Positions 41,001-54,898 of a DNA stretch of 64,000 bases are shown here, one piece after another. This DNA is from Symbiodinium microadriaticum. Its lineage: Eukaryota > Sar > Dinophyceae > Suessiales > Symbiodiniaceae. The stretch is from contig LSRX01000353.1 in NCBI GenBank assembly GCA_001939145.1, positions 145,473-209,472 on the forward strand, read 5' to 3'. The notes beneath the pieces are model-generated. The model ran no database searches. It saw only the letters and a program-made list of their open reading frames with translations, and was not told the DNA's origin. The translations under genes were made by a program, and so were the position numbers. Numbering within the stretch: position 1 is the stretch's first letter; every line of letters begins with the position of its first letter.

Positions 41001-44000
41001 TCCACGCGATTGCCACCTGCACCTTCACACTATACAGTGTGCGTGCAACGCGAACAGCGCAGTCTGTCATCATTAGATCTGTGTAGGAGGTAGTTGCATT
41101 CAGGCGCAGTTTGGGATCGAGAGTCGGATTGACCTGCTCTCCAGATCTGAACCAAAATGTCCTGCAAACTCACGGGCTGCCATGTTGCGGTGTGTGTCCA
41201 GCCCCTGCGGCAAAGCGTCTGGCCTCCAGTGGCAAATCTGAAGAGCTTATAATGCACCTGCTTCGCTCGGGTGGCCGAAGGTCGCTGCTCGCTGCATGCT
41301 GCCACGGCGCCCGAACTTATATAGAACCTCGGAGCCCAGGATCGTCATGACGTGCTGATTGAGCGCGAACGCTGCTGGCCTGAGAGTCAAAAGAGAACGC
41401 ATTGCAGATCTATGCGAGACCGGTTGAACAGCATGGATGCTTGCATCATGCAGGCCGTCATGTCGCATACCGAAGAGCTATGCAGGGTGGTGGCTACTTC
41501 CAGTAACAGCTTGCAGCCGATTGCAAGAAGGCCACTGGCTTACATATAGCCTTGAGCTCTGATTGCGCTCTGCAGCAGTATACTTCGAAAGAAAGAGCCA
41601 CGGCCTTCGTGTCCATAACTGCGAACCATTGCCATGCACTGCACTGGCCCCATCTATGAGTTGGGAGAATGCAAGATGCGACATGTAGATGGGAAGCCTC
41701 ATGAACACAGCACTTGTTCACCATAGTTCGAGTTGTCGGCTGTTGTCGTCAAGCTGCGAGAAGGGCTTCACCCGAAAACTGCCTGGGACACACAGCCGAA
41801 ACTGCAAGTATCTCTCATGCTCTAGGGACTGTCTCTCTTGCCTCCCTCATGCACTGTCGGAGCTAGCCGAAGCATCCGCGATCTTCTCAACTACTGACTC
41901 CGTCAACGACTAGCTAGCCACCAGCCCTTGAAGGGTGGGAAATGTCGGCACATGCCGACGAAGCAAAGAACATGAGGGATTCACCAACGTGTGGGGGTGC
42001 TGAAAACTTAGTTTTTCGCCTGGTTTAGGACAACCTTTCGTTGTTCATCGGTCGGATCTTCTTTATATTGTAGACTGAAGGAAGTGCCGAATGCATCTGG
42101 TAGGCCCCTCAGCCACAAAGAAAGCTCGCAAGTGTCCATGCAAGTACCAGATCAGTGACTACTGGGCAAGAGCCAAGCAGCTGATGATGGATGCAGACTT
42201 CTGCAGCATGCTCCGCACTCTCAGCGCGCTCCTCGCCTGCAAGTCCGAGACATCAGACCCCAGGGTTTTGGGGCCCGTTATACTATAGTTATAATAAGGA
42301 ACCCCCCAAAATAATATAGGTAAGTATTAAGGACACAGAAGAACAGGAATGTCACCATGCGACAGTGTGGTGAGGCAGCACGAACTGAGCCAAAACCCAG
42401 GTGCCTTTCCACGGCTGCGTGAAGCTGGCCTGGCAGGGCACTACGTGCCCTTTGTCGTATGGGATTTGGGCTTGAAAAGTGCAGTTTAAATCTTCGTGGC
42501 TGTTTGCCTTATCTGCTTCGAATAGCGGGTGGCATTCTGCACCTAAAACTCCTTCATCAGCAATCCTACGTGCACGCCGACGGGCACATTATCCCTAAGA
42601 GCACATCTGCAACCCTTAAAGCTGCGCATCTCCAGCCCAAACGTAGGAAGAAATCTTGAAATCCTCCTCCACTCGAAGTACAGTACCTCGAGCATTCGCA
42701 ACCTCAGTCCGGACACCTGAGCACTCGAAGCTCACCCCCCAACCCCGGTCAGAGTTCCGTGTCCCTCTGTTGAAAGCCTGCCGACCGCGAACGTGCCGAG
42801 ACCAAAGGCAAGAGAGATCTGAGCCTGGGAAGAAGTTGGAAGACAGCTCCAAAGCCACGGTAGCTAGCATTGCCAGCGTTGCTACCACGTGCTGCCGCCT
42901 TCGCCTTCAGCTTCGGTCACAAGCACCAAGTCCTGTCTCAGTGCCCAGCTGGACCTTGGCAAAAACCAAGAGCTCAGCCAAGAGGCAGCTCGAGGCATCG
43001 CGGGAAGCCGACCGACGGCCGAGCCAAGCAATTGCGGCCTGAGGGCTCCCAAGGACTCTCTTGGGTATAGGGTTTCGGCTTTGGGGGCTTTGGCTCCTGG
43101 GGGACAAATATAATCTTTCATGGTTTGCTTTGTCACCTTGCCGTAGCCTGCTTAACATCATCTTGTGCCGTTGTGATGCTCGGCTTTGCGAGTATAGGGT
43201 CACATTGGTGTGCTATGCTGCTTTCATACGAGACCTTTACCGAAGCGACACCTTGTTGTGTCCTTATTGCCTCATACTGCCGAAAACTAGCCACTACATT
43301 CAATTTTTGGCTATGATACTATCATCCCATCACTATCTCGCCCATGTCACTGTGTTTGCACAGCAGTGTTAGTCCATTATGTTGCTGTGCTTGTGCTGGC
43401 CTCCAGGACATCTGTGGCGAGGCGCAGCGCTGCCAGCATTGGCGAGGGGGTTGTGCGAGGGAAAGCATGGCAAATGAGGTTCCCCGTGCTTCTGAAGTCA
43501 AGCTCGTAGGCTGGAAGGGGGAGAAAAAAGCTCCCTTTACAATGCTAGGTTGGCGAGGTCGAAATGCAAAATAGGCTAGATGCAAATTCTAAGCGGCAGG
43601 CCCACCTGTGCCAGAAAAGTGTGAGTGGCAAGCGGCGGCGTGCACAGCGACGGAACAGAATCAGCATCTGATTAACAATGCTGCATGATGGAATGAATAT
43701 GGCATGCGTGAAACGCATCTTTCCATAACATTCGCTTATTCAAGCCGTGGGTCCAAGGCGTTACCATTAGCAATGCTAACATCACAATTGGAACACCACT
43801 AGTGTATCTGCAATCTGGTTCTGTCCAGCGCAATTGCCCGTAGTCCTGCTTTACTCTCCCCGAGCAAGGCTTTTCGAGTTCATTGCCGGGTGATGGTGCA
43901 GTTTCAGTTAGTCAGAAGTCTCCGACTCAGAGTCTATCGGCCGTGCAAGCAACATGCTCTTCTGGGGCTGAGATTACAAATCCAGTTCTCGCTGCACCGC

Positions 44001-45800
44001 ATGTTTCGACAGCATGGCTTTGCAGACGAGTCTGTGCAGTGACAGATGGGAACACCAGCGCTACTGCCCCATTCGTGCGACTTGAAGCTGCTACGAACCT
44101 GGAACAAGCATATGCTTGCACGGCCTGTCTTCCGACTGATCCGCACTTGTGCAAGTGTGGGGCATGTCGGACTACTCGTGTCCCGCAAACACAGCGATTT
44201 TCCGCGCTGTGGTGAACGAACGAGCTAAACCAGGTGTTACGACTGATACGCTGCGAACTCTAGCCATTAGACCGATTCTTGAGAACAAACGATTCGAAAG
44301 TCCCGGCAAGCGGGTATCATGAGCGTAGGTGAGAGCTGCTCTGTCTCAAACGCTTCCGCTTGCAGGAAACTGCTCACTCGGCGCTTCAACTCCGAGACTC
44401 AGTGCTGGGAAAGAAGGCTTCATTTCCAAAGCCACTATGTGTTAACGCCCATACTTCCTAGGCAACACCTATATCATGCAACTTGGACGGTCGCTTGAGT
44501 TTCAGAATGTTTCAGAGAAGCAGTGAACATGAACCTCCTAGTGTGACGCCTCTGCAAGTCGCTGCGACTATGACTAATGGGACACAGGTGTCCAAGGAGT
44601 CTTCTGTTCCCTGCAAGCCAGGCCATCGGGTGTGCCATCATTTGCTGAACGGTATAGCTGCACAATCCTGCGATCTGAGCTTCGAATGTCACAATTTGTA
44701 TGAGCCTTCTGGGACTCTGCTCGTCAGGAGATAAGTTTCAGGGCATCTTAGCCTTGACGTATACTGCGTCAAGCCAGCAGTCGTCCACGAAAAACGTGCC
44801 TCCTCACCCCTCACGCCCTCTTGCTGGGGCATGCTTCGAAGCTCATCGCCAATGAGTCGTGAATCGATCGACTGGCATGGTATCTGGCTCCACGTCACTT
44901 TGCTTAACGAGAGCTGACAGTTTTGGGTTTGGTTCTCTTCTTGCTTCCGATCGCGCCAGAAACCCGAAACATCGGTGCTGTACTCCGGGGTTCTCAGGGA
45001 GCAACTTGGGCATCGAGTCGAACGAATCCCCACAAGATTCTTGACGTCGCCATGGAAATATTACTGGGGAATCAGAATCTTTCAGAATGCCCGTTTGGAG
45101 TTGGTTGAGCGTCCCGCGTGCAAAGGATCTGCTCTTGGCTGGCTAGTGTGTGAGCAAGAAAACTCTGCATAGTTGAACAACGGCCCACCTGACCCTGAAC
45201 ACTGCGTCTCGCATTGTCGGTCTCTCTCACGCGTAGACGAACAGAAGGTACTCGTGGCCACTGACAAAAGCAAGTAAACATTTATCGATGCTTCAACCTA
45301 GTCAGGACAATGCGTATCCGCCTGACAGCTCATCTCTAGAACCGCTACGCATCCGTCCAAGATCCTGTCATGCCGTGTAAGCTCTATAGATGCTTTCACC
45401 GGACCCCTCAGCCAATCAGCAAAAAGCAAGAGGCATCCACTTGCGATCAGTGCTTAGCGGCCGCCGATCCTGCACCAAGAGCAGCAGAGGGGTCTTTGAA
45501 GCTTCGGTGTTGCATTGACAGGAGTCAGTGGGGGACTTCAGGTCCAAAACCTTCGACTTGATGGCTTCTTGTGGATCAAGGAGGAACTCCGGGCTTAGGG
45601 GCTGCGTCTCTGACACCAGGTGAAGCACAGCACAGACACGGCACCCGGTAACATCCCTGAGCGCTATTGATGCCCGCGCTGCCAATGACATGGCAGGTGT
45701 TCAGGCTATGTCATAGAGTCGCATTTGAACGATATTGTTTCTTTAATTGCCAGGCTTTAGATGCAGCTTGTTTCTCAGTACAGCGCATTCTGCATGCGAA
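38091..45800. other. Anonymous sequence, no gene recognised
   Basis: About 7.7 kb with no recognisable gene apart from the second copy of a short repeat near 42.3 kb. The longest frame is 38,287-38,739 plus (150 codons): it opens with a hydrophobic Cys/Val-rich stretch that could pass for a signal or membrane segment, but it is unrecognised and overlapped by frames on both strands. Confidence 0.45.
42269..42334. repeat. Short dispersed AT-rich repeat, copy 2
   Basis: Related to the copy at 37,411: GGGGCC, TACTAT, GAACCCCCC, AAAA, TATAGG and TATTAAG occur in the same order. No target-site duplication was obvious by eye. Confidence 0.55.
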
Positions 45801-45844
45801 AGTGTCCCCCTGTATGGGTACGTGCGCACGCGCGGGTACGTGCA

Positions 45845-46644
<800 letters not shown>

Positions 46645-48765
46645 TCAGCCTGCCGGCTGTCGGCTTTCAACATACAGACGTTCGCGTGCGGTTGCATCTC
46701 TGCGCATCTGTGGCTACATGTCCTTCGGGATGTGTACACGAACCAGATGAGGTGGTATCACGGTGTTCATGACGACAGCGATTTAAGGACCGCATCAAGA
46801 CTCCGACCTGCAGGAGTCAAACAAAAACCAGGTCCTTGTTGCATAGTACTACCGTTTTGCGGTCCTTATATAAGCCCTGCTGCTTACCCAACGCTGGTCT
46901 GGTATGTTCTGGTGGTAGTGTTGGTGGTTCTGCTACTGCCGCGACTGCCATGTTACCACTGTTTCTACTACTCCTACAAACAATGATGCCAGACAAGAAA
47001 AAACGGCGACCATCATCGCTATGATGCCCATATCAACCAGAACAGTCATATTGGCAATCACCGATTCTGACCACGAATCAGGGATCCCAGCCGGCCTTGG
47101 AGGTTCGTTTTTGTTGGCGCCTCCTTGACAGCAGTTTCCTTTCTTCTGCTGTGCCTGGCACTCACACTGCTTGTTAGTCTTAGGAGGAGAAGAAACGGCC
47201 AGCGGAAGCAATCCGCGCATTTCTGTTCTCGGAATGGTGGGCCTTGCAATGGAGGTCCTTAATCGTAGCTGTTGCAGTGGATTCCAGCGGTGGTGGTGCA
47301 TATTCGAAGCATGCTGTGTGACAAGGCCTTTCCCCCATCTCACCCTGCGACAGACGACTCCCCAACTCCCAAGAAGGTCGCTTCTTGTTCTACTCTGATT
47401 TACTCCTCCCTTGATGCAACGGACGCAAACTTCTTCGGAAGAATGTCACCCATGTTGAACAAAACCCCGCACCTCACATCGGAAAGACCTGGATTGAAAA
47501 GGGCTCAGCCAGCTCTCACAACGCTGTCTACAGTGCCGAAGCTGCAAGCACAGCCGGTGGGACGCCGGGAGCACCCCCTGGCTGGAGACCTGAAGAACAG
47601 TCAGTTCGTTGGAAATGTTTTGTCAAGATGTCTTTCTTGGACGGGTTCGGGACGCTCACCAGAACACGGTGCGATGTCGGGTGATTTTTCTGCGATGTGC
47701 AGTCAGCCCATTGTGCCTGCTAGGCATGATCTGCTATGGCGGGCAAGGATGCTTGTCGAGATTTCGGCAAGCTAGATGAAGAGAGGCTCGATCCCTGATC
47801 GTACTAGGGCGGCCCTGTTTGTAGAGAACAGCGGGCTTGGCTGCGAACTGCAAGTCATCCGAAGAAGCCTTCGAGCCCAAGCCTCCAACCCGAAGCCGAT
47901 TGAAAACATAAACCACGAAAGCCCTAAAAGGCCGCCCACAGCCTCCAAGACCCTCCGGAACTCCCACAAAAACAGGCACACCCCACCCAACCCAGACAAG
48001 CCATGCATCCTCTCAGCCCGCCACCGATGCCGGAAGGACCAGCTGCAGACTTCGGCTGGGCCTTCTGTCTCCTCCTCCGGTCGATAATGAGGGTTTTCAG
48101 CTCTTATAGGGAGGGGGCAGTGGGTTTAGCAGAACCTGGAAGGACAAGGTGTGCAGCATCCAAAAAAGTCACATAGCGGGGACAGCCGCAGCCTCATTTC
48201 GACGAGGTTCTGCGCAGCAGTCAAGAACCTGCAGAATCTCACAGACTGGAGCGTGCCATCTCTCGATGTACTTCTGTTCCAACATAAGATTTGCGACGAC
48301 TGCTCCAAGCTCACATCTATGTGGCGCGGGGGGGGGGGGGTTGGCTTGAGGACACAGACTCTCAAAGTCTCAAACCCACATGTCTTGCAGGGAGTTTCGT
48401 AAGTAAAGCCTGGGCCATGGCTAGGTTCAAAGGGTCGCGGAGAGCACTGCACCCCGTCTCCTTGATGCTCGGTAGATCTAGCTTGAAAATCATGTGTCGC
48501 AAGTGATCGATATGATCATCCAACGCGAGTCACCATGCATTGTGTCGCAATCACCCCCCAAACAAAAATTGAATGGGGTCTTGTCGAGAGACGCCATGTC
48601 GACATTGGCGGCCGTCTTGGCCTGGAGTGAAAGCATCGGTCGGCAGGACTGTAGGGCGCTGTAGACCCATGCATCATTCTGCTATCAAAAATGATGCTGT
48701 TCCTGGCGAACTGCTAGCCTTAGTGTATGCATGCTTCCTACACATGCATTGAGTGTAGACAGACA
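46645..48765. other. Anonymous sequence, no gene recognised
   Basis: No recognisable gene. The longest frame is 47,272-47,775 plus (167 codons), unrecognised. A G run of 13 lies at 48,328-48,340. Confidence 0.45.
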
Positions 48766-49090
48766 GGGAGCCAGGCAGGCATGCAGGGAGGCAGGTAGGC
48801 AGGCAGATAGGTAGGTCGGTAGGTAGGAAGGAGGGTAGGTAGGTGGTAGGTAGGTAGGTAGGTAGGTAGGTAGGTAGGTAGGTAGGTAGGTAGGTAGGTA
48901 GGAGGTAGGTAGGTAGGTAGGTAGGTAGGTAGGTAGGTAGGTAGGTAGGAGGTAGGTAGGTAGGTAGGTAGGTAGGTAGGTAGGTAGGTCAGCAGGGAGG
49001 AGAGGGAGGGAGGGAAGGTAGGTAGGCAGGTGGGTAGGCAGGTAGGTAGGTAGGTAGGTAGGTAGGTAGGTAGGTAGGTAGGTAGGTAAG
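48766..49090. repeat. GGTA tetranucleotide array
   Basis: About 320 bases of GGTA units, with GGCA variants at the left edge and a short purine-rich interruption near 48,990-49,015. Minus-strand frames reading Leu-Pro-Thr-Tyr are artefacts. Confidence 0.95.
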
Positions 49091-50290
49091 TAGTTTGATT
49101 GATACATAAGTACGTAAACAGGTAGATGAAGTGGATCGGTAGGCGCACACAGCGGCATGCACATACATCTATATTTTGTGCATGCATCTCTGTAAATCTA
49201 CAGCTATACCGAATATACACACACATATGCACTCGTCTGCACTTATGCCACTCTCTTCAGAGACTACAGTTCTACTTTCGTATTTGGTTGGTCCTCCATC
49301 TTTCTGCGACCATGCTGAACATTCGGACACGAGAAGGTAGAATTTGGGACATTGGATACCTGGAAATCGCAAGCGCGAAATAGAGGCAATTCAGTGTGGG
49401 CTGTTGGAAACTTGCTCTTTGCAGATGGACATCTGGGTAGCTGGAAATCATCTATTTCCATACGAACATACGACAAATGACTATACATAAATATACATAA
49501 CTTTGAAGCGTCATGTACTTCTTAGCCAGACTTTTCGTTGTACTCGTCTTCAGAAAAAGATAGGCTGGTGTTGAAGTGGGGCATGGCAAGGCGAAGAACC
49601 ACGGTGTTGAATGGTCTGAGCTCTGATACCTATTGCAATGTATGTGACATTAAATCCAGACCCCTGATCAGTCAACCTCCTCCCCCTGTAAAGGGGGTAT
49701 GAGGTCCCTCGAAGAAAAGTCAGCGGTTTACGTTGCAATTGATATCAATGTAAGCTACTACCTGTCATACAAAGATCCACTCAATAGACTGAGTGCTACT
49801 GCTACTTTTTTTCTGATCATCGCCACATATCACATATTAGTACAACTACAGTCTTCTTGTGTATGGGCGAACAACCAGAACGATGACACAGCTCAGCATA
49901 ATCCCAGTCAGGGTTGATGGTATTTGATGAAGTTTAATTTAGGTGGGGCTAAGCGGCTTGCGAAGTCTCACAGGCTCCGATATTGCTACTGTCTCTTGCA
50001 TGGCACTTCAGTAACCCTGCAGCCCCGAGAACGAGCCAACGAGCTGAGGCTTCCACCGAGGTCGCGATGAAGAAAGCCCCAATCTGCTCAGCCTCGCAGA
50101 CGAAATCACGTCTGCTGCTGCTTTCAACCTCTTGGGAGAGACCTCAATGCTGGGTCGTTCACCGATGGCGAAATGGGGGGGCCGTGCGCAGGAAGGCGGG
50201 GACTAAAGACGACACCCCGTTCATGAACCAAAACCCAATACTACCATGCAAGTGCTTTCCGGCCTGCTCAAAAAGTTCCCTTTGTGGGAG
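49091..50290. other. Anonymous sequence, no gene recognised
   Basis: No recognisable gene. The left part is AT-leaning with scattered CATA-like words. No RNA gene was found. Confidence 0.45.
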
Positions 50291-50293
50291 CCA

Positions 50294-50760
50294 CCTAAGC
50301 CCTAAACCCTAAACTCCAAAACCCTAAATGCATGGGCTGCAAGCGGATAGGTCCAGCTTCTTCTTGGGCTGTGGGCTTCAAGAACCGATGCCTGCAGTGA
50401 AGAGTTAGCGGATCAGAGTCTCACATCGGGCTCTCGGATGGATGCCACCTCCGACCAGTTCCTAAAACCCTAAACCCTAAAACCACAACAAACCCTAAAC
50501 CCTAAACCCTAAAAAGACCCTAAACCCAAAACTCTAAAACCCTAAACCCCAAAAACCGAAACCCTAAATCCCTAAACCCTAAAGCCCTATAAACCCCAAA
50601 ACCCTAACCCCTATAATCCCTATACAACCCCTAACCCCTTTAAACCCCTAAACTCCTAAACCCCTAAACCCCTAAAACCCTAAACCCAAAAAGCCCTAAA
50701 CCCCTAAAGCCCTAAACCCCAAAAAGCCCTAAACCCCAAAAATTCATAAACCCCCCAAAA
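50294..50760. repeat. Degenerate CCCTAAA telomere-like block, C-strand orientation
   Basis: Telomere-like units at 50,294-50,328 and 50,460-50,755, with many length variants (CCCTAAAA, CCCCTAAA, CCCTATAA). Between them about 130 bases are ordinary sequence. Confidence 0.8.
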
Positions 50761-50846
50761 AAAGGTCCTTAAAAAAAAGTCCCTTTGTGGGCCTTGGCTC
50801 TTCCCTCGTCCTCGGTGACCTGGAGCTCTTCCATCATGTCGCTCTT

Positions 50847-51035
50847 GTTCCCGACCTTTCTTAGGGTTTAAATTAAGGGTTTTGGGGGGGTTCAAAAGGG
50901 GATTATAGGGTTTAGGGTTCCCGACCTTTTGAGGGTTTAAAATAGGGCTTTATAGGGGTTTAAGAGGGGTTTATAGGGCTTTTGGGGCTTCTAGGCTTTA
51001 GGGCTTTTTTAAATGGCTTTTCGGGTTTAGGGGCT
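50847..51035. repeat. Degenerate TTTAGGG-like block, G-strand orientation, with 70-bp tandem unit
   Basis: GGGTTTA-like units run to about 51,035, opposite in orientation to the block just upstream. GTTCCCGACCTTT occurs at 50,847-50,859 and again at 50,917-50,929, each time followed by telomere-like G-strand sequence, so a unit of about 70 bases is tandemly duplicated. Confidence 0.7.
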
Positions 51036-53950
51036 GAACCGACGTGACATGCTTGCCTCAGGAACTCCTACTACCCAGAGCTCTTTGCTGCGCTTGCGGA
51101 GCCCCAGTGCTGCCACTTAAGAGGAATGGGGAGTCCGCTAGAGTCACTGCTCGGGGCCTCTTGCTTCTTGAAATCAGCATATGTACATCAGGCGCTGTGG
51201 TCGCTTGAAGCTGCCCTTGAGGATGATCTGGAGGAACTGATGTTGCTGCAAGCCTCTTGGTTTTGGTCCCTGGAACCTGCTCAACATTTAAGTTCAAGCC
51301 ATGGCAGGCGATCAGTGCATCTCTCACGCATCCGTGAATCCTATCCTAAATACAGTCCGTCTCTGGGACTCGTTGAGATAGTGACAGTGAGGGGAGAAAG
51401 CTCAAGCCGCCACATGCTCGGCACCAGAGGGCAGATGGACCCTGCAAACTGATTGAATTCTGCCGCGGACAGCTTTAAACAACTTTTGCGAGTAGCCGCC
51501 GCTGCCGCAAGTGAATTTGCGGAATGCAAGGCTCAAGGCAAGCCTAGCCAGCAAAAAACCACACTTCCAGGCCCGCATGATGGTCATGCCTGTCACGGCG
51601 AACCCTTGTGCGCCGTGCAATGCATGGGAGCATCGAGCATCTGCTCACACGACTAGCGAAGCCGCGCCCACCTGCGCGACAAGGCACATGTCATGGAGGG
51701 AACGATGCCTTAGGCGATAAAATATCTTAAAGGGCCTTCGAAACAGGATGAGATCTAGAAGTCCCACTCATTGCCAACCATGAGGGTGAGTGCAAAAATC
51801 ACATAGGCAACCTGGCCTGCTCTTCCTTGGGACATGGAAGCCCAGAACAACTGGGGGCCACCACATAGGTGGGAAGCCCGGCCAGCCATCGGCCAAAAGC
51901 ATCCTTACGCTTGGCTTCTTCGCAGTGCACCGCTCACTGTGTAGCTGTTTGCACCCTCGACCTGTGCGAGCACCAAATGGCAGCTGGGCCGCTTTGAAGG
52001 ACACCCCTGAGATGCTGCGAGCAGTGCCAGCCTTGGATGCTCTCTTATTACCGGCAAACTCAAGAAAGTTGTGGATTGATCAAACTCAACTGAACAGAGC
52101 GGTGTTGCTTATACCTGCTTCGGGGATGACATGCATGAAGCTCGGCTGATAAGGAACAGCATCTGGGAGTTCTTTCTTCTGCATTCGACCCCGAAACAGT
52201 GTACATGTCTTGCTGCATTGTGCTAAGGACCCCAGCATCCCACACGCATGCGGATGCTTCCTCCAGGACATGACATGGCATGACATGGCCAAGAGGCCAG
52301 ATCCTGCAACAAGTCGCCGGTGTGGTCGAACCTGGCTGGGATGCTGTTTACCAGGACACACGCACCTTCGAACTCTGTGATGAGCGGTCTCTCCAAGCCG
52401 GCTCGGAGCACCCGTACTTTTTCCAGATGTGAAAGCTAAAGTCGCTTGTCTCTTCTCTCCATCCACTGAATGCAACTGGTACACTGCTTCGAAAGCGAGT
52501 TGCTGCTGTGCGGGCTGCCCAAGTCTGTTGTATGAGGAAAGATACTCGGTTCAATTCGTTCCTGCGTGCATACATGAGGTCGCAACCTCGACGCAGCTAT
52601 TCGTTCTCGTGGCACTTGTAATCAATACCGCAATACCCCTCCCAAACCCGTCTCCCCCGCAAAGCCATCCGACAGCCGGTATTCTATCCACATACTGTAA
52701 TGGTGTGTGAATCACAAGCGTTAGCGCTGCGCCTGCTTGGAGCATAGATGCCAAAACGGGAGTTGTTCTGAATCGCAGCCTCGGGTCATACAACATTGTC
52801 CAAAAGGAGAAGGTCAAACCTGCGCAGGTGCATTGATGGAAAGGCATTGTCTTGAACTCTTGCGCATGAGACTACATGCATGTGAGACAAGCTTTCAGGT
52901 GGCTTGCAAAAGAAACTTCAATTTCTCGGCACTACGCGTTCCCATTAACAACTCATGTATATAGTCATAGGGGCCATACGCCAAAGATCTCTAGAAGCTA
53001 TAATCTGTAAGCCCGTTTGTCCTCTTTGTACAACGGTTTAAGGTCCCTAAAAAACCCTAGACCCAGCGAGAGAACGGAACCTCGAGCCCTCCCAGAGCCC
53101 TGGGCCCTTCGGCTCGGACAAGGCGCACCCAGCGTTGCGTTCGTCAATCGCCCCAGGAGCGCTAGGTAACCTTGCTAGGGCCGTTCTAGGGCCGTTATAG
53201 GGCCATGAAGGTTGAGGGTTCAGGGTTTCACCGGAACGCCTGAGTGGTAGACTTGGCGGATGCTGGGACGCAGGCTCCGGGTTTCAGGGCACAGTGAGCT
53301 TTCTGGGACTACACGAATGAGATGACTTCCTTCTGGGCTCGTAAATAAAGGAAGCCAAAGCAGTTGGAGAATGATTGGTCCATCAAGGCATCAACGCCAG
53401 CACCATGTAAATTCCGGGTTCTGGATCACATGAGAATGAGAGCCTGAAGCCTCAGATCGCCTCTTGCTGGCACAAGCATGTCTCCCTTTGGTGAGGCCAC
53501 TCCAGCGCTGCAGTATGCTGAAGAGACCCACAAAACACAAGGATACACGTCCAGGGATATCCTCGAAGTAGCAGGCCTCTTTTTTCACCGAGCCAAGGCA
53601 CGTCCAGGAGTGGAGGTGGCCGACACTTCAGCAGTGCAGGTGGAGGCTGGACAAAGGCCCAAGTGAAGTACTTGGTACCTTGGAAGCGGATTGGGACTTC
53701 TCCTTGGGAGTTTGTCCGTGTAAGGAGTCAGGAGTCTGTATGCTGCCTGCAAGCCTCCGACCCGAAAACTAACCACCTGCGTTTCGGAGAAAAACTTCCC
53801 ACCTTAAACGGACAGCAGTGAAGGATGACCATCCAACATGAAGCAGCCAGCCAAACGAGAAGTCTGAATGCACTTGCATGCACGAAGCTCGCCCTGCTTA
53901 AACTTCCTGTAAACCATGACACCATGCTCTTAAAAAGACCGTTCTTACGT
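51036..53950. other. Anonymous sequence, no gene recognised
   Basis: Mid-GC spacer between the telomere-like blocks and the retroelement. No recognisable gene. Frames are short on both strands. Confidence 0.45.
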
Positions 53951-54016
53951 TCGTGTGACTATTCTTTCTTTCTCGAGGTCATGAGTTCGATACGAACGCA
54001 CCTAATGCTAACGAAT

Positions 54017-54898
54017 TCAAGGGGTGAAACAAAAGGAGAGAGCCGGCGGGCATGGGGCAACTTGGCAGCATGCCAGCAACCAACCATTCAAATTCCCGAG
54101 CTGATGCATAAGGAAGCAGAAGGAAAGGTGGCAACGTCTGCCAGATGCCGCGAGTGCGAGTGCTGTCGAAACCCAACGGAGACAGTGATCCAGCCAGCGC
54201 AACAGGCGGCGGCAGGCCCGCAGCGTGCATGAGGGCGGTTCCCAGGTGGGCGAGGCCATCACAGGGGGACCCGGGATCACGATCAGTGCACCCGCAAAAG
54301 ATAAGCCGGGAGGTGGCGGGTGATGGAATTCAAAGCAGCGCCAGCCTCCACCGGGCGAGATGTCGAGCAAAGTACTTCCGCGAGACGCGGAAGCGCCACA
54401 CACAAGTCCAGGCAAGCCAGCCGGGCGGGGACACCATGCCAGAGGCACAAGCAAGGGGTCAAGGGTCGCGTGACGGCAAACACCAGGCTGCAAGGCACCA
54501 TCACACAGCAGATCGACTTGGAAGCAAAGCAGGACATCTTCGGCGGCGTCCCGCAGGGGGCCAGCAGAAAGCTCCGAAGTCCAGTGTGCGAGAGTCCGGC
54601 GCAAATTGGGAAAGGGCTCGACAAACTCACGTATGATCGCGAAGATGGCTTCGTCATCTCCGGCATGTAGGGCACGTAGCTTGGACAAGAGGGGAGCCAC
54701 GATCTCATCCCGTGCTGCGAGGAGGTGGGACGTACCGCGTCCAGCAGTGGCACGTGCCTGTATGTGGCCTTCCTTGCAAGATAGGACCGGCAGGAGAGAG
54801 GGCAAGCCGTCTTCGATAGCTTGCAGGCAGATCCTGGACGAGCTCAAGTGATTGCGCAGCCGGCTCAGGCAGGAAAAGAGGGACCCACACGCCTGACA
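54017..54898 (-). CDS. Retroelement polyprotein, C-terminal end with second zinc finger
   Basis: Still in the same frame after the second TGA. It opens directly with CQACGSLFSC and a helix ending in HLSSSRIC, a C-x2-C-x12-H-x6-C finger that pairs with the finger just upstream. About 80 residues later comes a helical stretch (REFVEPFPNLRRTLAHW region), then a Cys/Trp/Pro-rich tail with a VIPGPP segment and a hydrophobic end. The first ATG-like start inside is only at about 54,845, after the finger, so the finger is intact only if the upstream TGA is ignored. It ends at TGA (54,017-54,019). The last 150 residues match nothing I know and could be less constrained. Confidence 0.7.
   Translation of the reverse strand, partial: CQACGSLFSCLSRLRNHLSSSRICLQAIEDGLPSLLPVLSCKEGHIQARATAGRGTSHLLAARDEIVAPLLSKLRALHAGDDEAIFAIIREFVEPFPNLRRTLAHWTSELSAGPLRDAAEDVLLCFQVDLLCDGALQPGVCRHATLDPLLVPLAWCPRPAGLPGLVCGASASRGSTLLDISPGGGWRCFEFHHPPPPGLSFAGALIVIPGPPVMASPTWEPPSCTLRACRRLLRWLDHCLRWVSTALALAASGRRCHLSFCFLMHQLGNLNGWLLACCQVAPCPPALSFCFTP

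Noticed and set aside
48685-49232. Minus-strand frames reading Leu-Pro-Thr-Tyr repeats
   Set aside because: Produced by the GGTA tetranucleotide array.
53960-54019. tRNA-like GAGTTCGATAC word next to the element's 3' end
   Set aside because: The bases around it do not form a T arm, and no D arm or acceptor stem is found.
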